From the NCBI GenBank assembly GCA_020629255.1, contig JAHDDR010000007.1, positions 1-47,562 on the forward strand: DNA of 47,562 nucleotides, given 5' to 3'. The stretch's first letter is position 1. Every line of letters starts with the position of its first letter. The DNA comes from Saprospiraceae bacterium (lineage in GTDB: Bacteria; Bacteroidota; Bacteroidia; Chitinophagales; Saprospiraceae). The notes below the pieces were generated by a model that saw nothing but the letters and a program-made list of their open reading frames with translations, was not told the origin of the DNA and searched no databases. The position numbers and the translations under genes were made by a program. Below are positions 44,600 through 47,562 of the stretch, piece after piece.

Positions 44600-45373
44600 T
44601 TAATCTTCTTTATTCGATTTTAATAAATAATCTTCGATGGCCATCGTCATGGATTTAAACTCCGGTGTGGGAGCATAAATATTAACGTTAAGTCCATGAT
44701 CTTCTACAGCTTGTCTTGTGCTAGAACCCCAGATCGCCAAACGTGTTTCGTTTTGTTTGAAGTCTGGGAAATTTTCATACAAAGAATGGATTCCTAATGG
44801 GCTGAAGAAAACAAGAATGTCATACGTAACATTGCTTAGATCTGATAAATCACTAGGAACCGTTTTGTGCATGACCGCCTCTTTCCAATCGAATTCATTT
44901 TCTGTTAAAAATGAAGAAACTTCTTTGGCCCCTAAATTTGAACAAGGCAACAAGAATTTTTCTTTCTTATGCTTTATCAAACTTGGTTTCAAATCTTCTA
45001 TTGTCCTTTTACCTACTGCCACTTTCCTTTTGCGGTAAACAATGAATTTTTGAAGATAATTGGCAATAGCTTCTGTCATACAGAAATAACGGGTTTCACC
45101 AGACATCGACACTCTCATTTCTTCATTCAATTTGAAGAAGTGATCAATGGATGTTTTTGATGTGAAGATGATTCCTGTAAATTCATCAGGCCTGATTCTC
45201 GCCTTTCTAAATTCTTTAGAAGGAACGGGTTCTACCTGTATGAACTGCCTAAAATCTATTTGAAGATCCCACTTCTTTTCAAGATTGAAATAAGGTGACC
45301 TTTCCGGCTTAGGCTGCGAAATAAGTATTGATTTTACTCGTTTATACATCTCGGCTGAATGATTTGCTGGCAT
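44600..45373 (-). CDS. hemD: Uroporphyrinogen-III synthase
   Basis: A 257-residue HemD. It has the Bacteroidota-type N-terminus VKSILISQPKPERSPYFNLEKKWDLQIDFRQFIQVEPVP and the two-lobed pattern IIFTSKTSIDHFF, ...DILVFFSPLGIHSLYENFP, RLAIWGSSTRQAVEDHGL. It closes hydroxymethylbilane to uroporphyrinogen III in heme and corrin synthesis. The sequence of this enzyme is poorly conserved, so the neighbourhood helps: it is the last gene of a run after DUF4271, a pairing common in the phylum. The start may be at 45373 or eight codons later (MYKRVKSIL); the longer form is given. Confidence 0.88.
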   Translation of the reverse strand: MPANHSAEMYKRVKSILISQPKPERSPYFNLEKKWDLQIDFRQFIQVEPVPSKEFRKARIRPDEFTGIIFTSKTSIDHFFKLNEEMRVSMSGETRYFCMTEAIANYLQKFIVYRKRKVAVGKRTIEDLKPSLIKHKKEKFLLPCSNLGAKEVSSFLTENEFDWKEAVMHKTVPSDLSDLSNVTYDILVFFSPLGIHSLYENFPDFKQNETRLAIWGSSTRQAVEDHGLNVNIYAPTPEFKSMTMAIEDYLLKSNKED

Positions 45374-45388
45374 CCAGAAAAATTTTTA

Positions 45389-46312
45389 TTAGCTCCCACC
45401 CAAAATGAGTTGGATTGTTGCGATTATTAATATCAATGGTGCGATTTCGACGGTGCAAAGGTAAGCAAAAAAACGGAAAATGTTTACACTCAAAAATTTA
45501 CCTCCAATTTGAAGTCCTCTCAAGGCTCGTAAAATCCACCATAAACCCAAGAAAAAAAACGAAACCCATGTTACATACTTGGCTATTCCGACATCGGCGA
45601 AAGCCATAAAAACAACAAAGGGCAATAAAAACAATCCTAACAAATGATTGAGCTGCCCTACCATAAATATATATTGGCCGAATTCATCCTTATTTGGAAA
45701 TATATGTTTTAACGCATGCAAAACAAAAAGCTTTGCACATATATATAAAGCAGACAAACCTACTGCAATGGATGTTGCCTTTATAAAGTTTCCTTGATTA
45801 AGGTTGCTTTCTCGAAAAACGAGCATTCCATACAAGCCGAAAACAATGATACAGATTATGTATGTAAATATACTATGGGGATGGAACCGCCCTTGTGCTT
45901 CCCGATAGGCAATGTTCATGAGATTGGCACTCCTCGCCGACGGAACAAGGCTAGTTAACCTATCCCTGAATATGGATACGACAAAAGTAACAAAAAGTAA
46001 GAGGGGCAATATCAAATATAAAAAAGTAATTCTTGATACGGGTTTGTCTTCTTCATAACGATAAATAGCCAAAGGGTTTTCACTCTTGATTTTACTCCTC
46101 TCCTTTCTTTCCATAATGAGAGATTCTGCCAAAGGAGACACATCGAAGGGATTGATGTCCGGCTGTGCGATGGCGGTCTGTTCCTCTTCGTCCAAACGAA
46201 ATACCAGATCGAAGGGGTTTCCCTTTCCGCTTTGTCCAAAAGAACCCAAGGGCATCACAAAAAGGAAAGCCATAAAAGGAATAATAAGATATTTTAGGAC
46301 AGGGTTCTCCAC
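45389..46312 (-). CDS. DUF4271-type membrane protein
   Basis: A 307-residue membrane protein of the Bacteroidota family DUF4271. A leading hydrophobic segment (about 7-22) is followed by a long polar region (25-95) and then at least six hydrophobic helices, beginning ITFLYLILPLLLFVTFVVSIF and with a conserved-looking NLMNIAYREAQGRFHPHS loop. Function is unknown. It lies 15 bp upstream of hemD and 14 bp downstream of a barrel gene, all in one direction, so they form one operon. The stable link to hemD hints at a role around heme or the envelope, but that is inference. Confidence 0.85.
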   Translation of the reverse strand: MENPVLKYLIIPFMAFLFVMPLGSFGQSGKGNPFDLVFRLDEEEQTAIAQPDINPFDVSPLAESLIMERKERSKIKSENPLAIYRYEEDKPVSRITFLYLILPLLLFVTFVVSIFRDRLTSLVPSARSANLMNIAYREAQGRFHPHSIFTYIICIIVFGLYGMLVFRESNLNQGNFIKATSIAVGLSALYICAKLFVLHALKHIFPNKDEFGQYIFMVGQLNHLLGLFLLPFVVFMAFADVGIAKYVTWVSFFFLGLWWILRALRGLQIGGKFLSVNIFRFFAYLCTVEIAPLILIIATIQLILGGS

Positions 46313-46326
46313 TCCGTTTCCTTGAT

Positions 46327-46797
46327 TTATTGTATCACATACCGGATAGATAATCCGAATTCATTAAACCCAAACCCCTTGATTCCGAAATCTCGGTTAA
46401 TGGGGGAGTAATACGGTTTATAATCCACGGAAAAATTAATGGGGTAATTCGATATCGTATAATCTATACCCATAATGGCTTCGGCATTTAGGATAAAGAG
46501 ATTTTTCCCTCCTCCGATAGACAAACCACCTCCGGCAAAAAGATTGAACCCTTCGGTCACATAGACATGATATTCGTATAAACCTGTAATGGCCATGCCC
46601 AATCTTTTAGGGGCGTTATAGGAAAAATTAATGCCTGCTATTCCTTCAATCACGCCATATCGACCAATAAAATGCTTGTAGGTAACTCCAGTTGGATTGC
46701 CCCCCCGAAGGCCAATCGCATTGATATAATTGTCTTGTGCCCAACTCGACTGAAGGCTTGAAAAAAACAAAAATGCTAGAACTACAATTTTCCTCAT
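46327..46797 (-). CDS. Small outer-membrane beta-barrel protein
   Basis: A 156-residue exported protein with signal peptide MRKIVVLAFLFFSSLQSSWAQ and a Gly/aromatic-rich body (IGLRGGNPTGVTYKHFIG, LFAGGGLSIGGG, SVDYKPYY) ending FGLSIRYVIQ, the terminal pattern of outer-membrane barrels. I do not recognise a specific family. It sits between DUF5606 and DUF4271 genes with gaps of 9 and 14 bp, so it is co-transcribed with hemD. Eight strands are likely from the length. Confidence 0.72.
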   Translation of the reverse strand: MRKIVVLAFLFFSSLQSSWAQDNYINAIGLRGGNPTGVTYKHFIGRYGVIEGIAGINFSYNAPKRLGMAITGLYEYHVYVTEGFNLFAGGGLSIGGGKNLFILNAEAIMGIDYTISNYPINFSVDYKPYYSPINRDFGIKGFGFNEFGLSIRYVIQ

Positions 46798-46806
46798 GTT
46801 TGCTGT

Positions 46807-47250
46807 TTATTCTTCAGAAGGAGCTTCTTCTTTATTTTCTTCTGTTTCTTCTTCAGTGAAATCCAGTAGATTCCTGTCATTCAAGTAAGAAAACCATTTC
46901 ACTAATTTTTTCACGTCATTGAAATACACCTGATCTCTATCATAATTCGGTAGGATTTGTCCCAAATAACCAAAAGCTTCGTCAGATGTCATTTTGTTAC
47001 CGGAAGTGGGTAATGGACATTCCTCCATTTTTTCCTGCATGGTTTTGAATACATCAAACAAAGCAACGGTATTATTATCTTCGGTGTAAATAGAAATGGA
47101 TTCTAAAGGCGTGAATTGGTGCTTCCTGGAAGATACGAATTTACGTTTCCCCGTATCGAAATTTTCTACGATCAAACCATTCGCTCTATTTCCAATCATT
47201 GCATGTACCCCCGACATCTCACTGATGACTACAAACTTCTTCAAACTCAT
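46807..47250 (-). CDS. DUF5606 domain protein
   Basis: A 147-residue soluble protein whose N-terminus MSLKKFVVISEMSGVHAMIGNRANGLIVENFDTGKRKFVSSRKHQFTPLESISIYTEDN matches the Bacteroidota family DUF5606. The fold looks like a small SH3-like beta domain (to about 65) plus a helical part (70-130), and the last 17 residues are nearly all acidic. No signal peptide. It is the first gene of the operon running to hemD. Function is unknown; binding to RNA or protein is plausible from the fold but not shown. Confidence 0.8.
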   Translation of the reverse strand: MSLKKFVVISEMSGVHAMIGNRANGLIVENFDTGKRKFVSSRKHQFTPLESISIYTEDNNTVALFDVFKTMQEKMEECPLPTSGNKMTSDEAFGYLGQILPNYDRDQVYFNDVKKLVKWFSYLNDRNLLDFTEEETEENKEEAPSEE

Positions 47251-47295
47251 TTTGTGTTGTACGTTTTAATTATTGCTGATAAATATATTATTATT

Positions 47296-47316
47296 TCAAG
47301 TTGCAAGGCAACTTGA
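47296..47316 (-). terminator. Weak hairpin after the partial gene at the right edge
   Basis: TCAAGTTG / CAACTTGA (47296-47303 with 47309-47316), loop of five bases, followed on the - strand by AAATAATAATA. It is a possible terminator of the gene ending at 47429 but lacks a T-run. Confidence 0.3.
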
Positions 47317-47320
47317 GACC

Positions 47321-47387
47321 ATAGCCAAATGGTTTTATAGATCATAGAATAATTAAATTTAAGTGAATTCTATGGACTATTTGCTAT
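47321..47387. repeat. Imperfect long inverted repeat
   Basis: Nested arms pair across 67 bases: CATAGAAT (47343-47350) with ATTCTATG (47367-47374), then ATAG (47337-47340) with CTAT (47377-47380), then ATAGC..AA (from 47321) with TTGCTAT (47381-47387), with bulges. It lies in the non-coding gap between the right-edge gene and the DUF5606 operon. It could be an RNA structure or operator; no T-tract supports a terminator. Confidence 0.35.
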
Positions 47388-47428
47388 CTAACTACAGTCA
47401 TTGCGGATAAATCTGCAACTTAGTTTTA

Positions 47429-47562
47429 TTAGTATTCGAACTCCATCCTTTCACAAGGGTAATTGAACAAACATTCTTCTTTAATTAATTTGGATACCTT
47501 ATCCGGTACCATTTTCTCCCATCCTTTTTCTCCTGTTTGGAGCATGTGAAGTACTTCCTTCG
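47429..47562 (-). CDS. C-terminal end of an unidentified protein (cut by window edge)
   Basis: A partial frame of 43 residues plus stop, open to the right edge. It reads KEVLHMLQTGEKGWEKMVP, then DKVSKLIKEECLFNYPC, and ends MEFEY. The MVP...LIKE...LF arrangement has the look of a conserved helical C-terminus, and codon use fits its neighbours, so it is likely a real gene end on the - strand. I cannot name the protein from this fragment. Confidence 0.5.
   Translation of the reverse strand, partial: KEVLHMLQTGEKGWEKMVPDKVSKLIKEECLFNYPCERMEFEY

Noticed and set aside
1-47562. tRNA, rRNA, CRISPR array, insertion sequence or prophage
   Set aside because: No clover-leaf arms, no regularly spaced direct repeats, and no transposase, integrase or phage structural gene is seen on either strand.

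Overview
The window is a stretch of bacterial chromosome from a member of the Bacteroidota. Supporting signs are an AT-rich sequence, the -7 promoter element TAnnTTTG in front of many genes, short lipoprotein signals (S-C-K-D-D style), a C-terminal type IX secretion sorting domain (32119-33567), a TonB-dependent receptor of the carboxypeptidase-regulatory/beta-barrel type, and the DUF5606 / DUF4271 / hemD neighbourhood. A saprospira-like or cytophaga-like lineage fits, but the family cannot be fixed from this sequence alone. I see no phage, insertion sequence, integrase, CRISPR array, tRNA or rRNA. The region is core chromosome with a few accessory units.

Layout. 86-1918 (-): a two-gene nucleic acid repair cassette, an ATP-dependent RNA ligase followed by an HD-phosphoesterase/polynucleotide-kinase fusion, with a promoter region full of dyad symmetries. 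2157-5546 (+): mfd. 5578-8160 (-): two outer-membrane beta-barrel proteins and an alkaline phosphatase lipoprotein. 8282-9904 (+): a sulfotransferase-like protein tightly coupled to a class IV aminotransferase. 10238-11005 (+): a small membrane protein and rpsT. 11108-17739 (-): a di-heme cytochrome c lipoprotein, cysS, two ArsR-type regulators, tsaB and a carboxy-terminal processing protease. 17956-21344 (+): polA and pyroglutamyl peptidase. 21352-23210 (-): two tandem lipoproteins that look like catalytically dead M48 metallopeptidases. 23464-27290 (+): uvrA and a DNA/RNA non-specific endonuclease lipoprotein. 27368-31846 (-): homogentisate dioxygenase, obg, adk and a multi-pass membrane protein with a helix-hairpin-helix-like tail. 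32119-34178 (+): a secreted alpha/beta hydrolase and a ribosome hibernation factor. 34290-40540 (-): an active-looking M48 peptidase, a TonB receptor, a thioredoxin-fold protein, a cell-wall glucosaminidase and a peptidoglycan-binding-like protein. 40754-44425 (+): cobalamin-dependent methionine synthase. 44600-47250 (-): a four-gene operon ending in hemD. 47429-47562 (-): the end of a further gene cut by the window edge.

The genes share a theme of genome and RNA maintenance (RNA ligase/HD-Pnk, mfd, polA, uvrA, nuclease) mixed with envelope functions and housekeeping. Gene ends are marked by strong hairpin terminators, several of them bidirectional between convergent genes. Starts are typically preceded by a TAnnTTTG element and not by a purine-rich ribosome binding site, as expected for this phylum.

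The most interesting units are the RNA ligase/HD-Pnk cassette with its three stacked inverted repeats at the promoter, and the tandem pair of M48-like pseudo-peptidase lipoproteins, which can be compared directly with an intact homologue in the same window.
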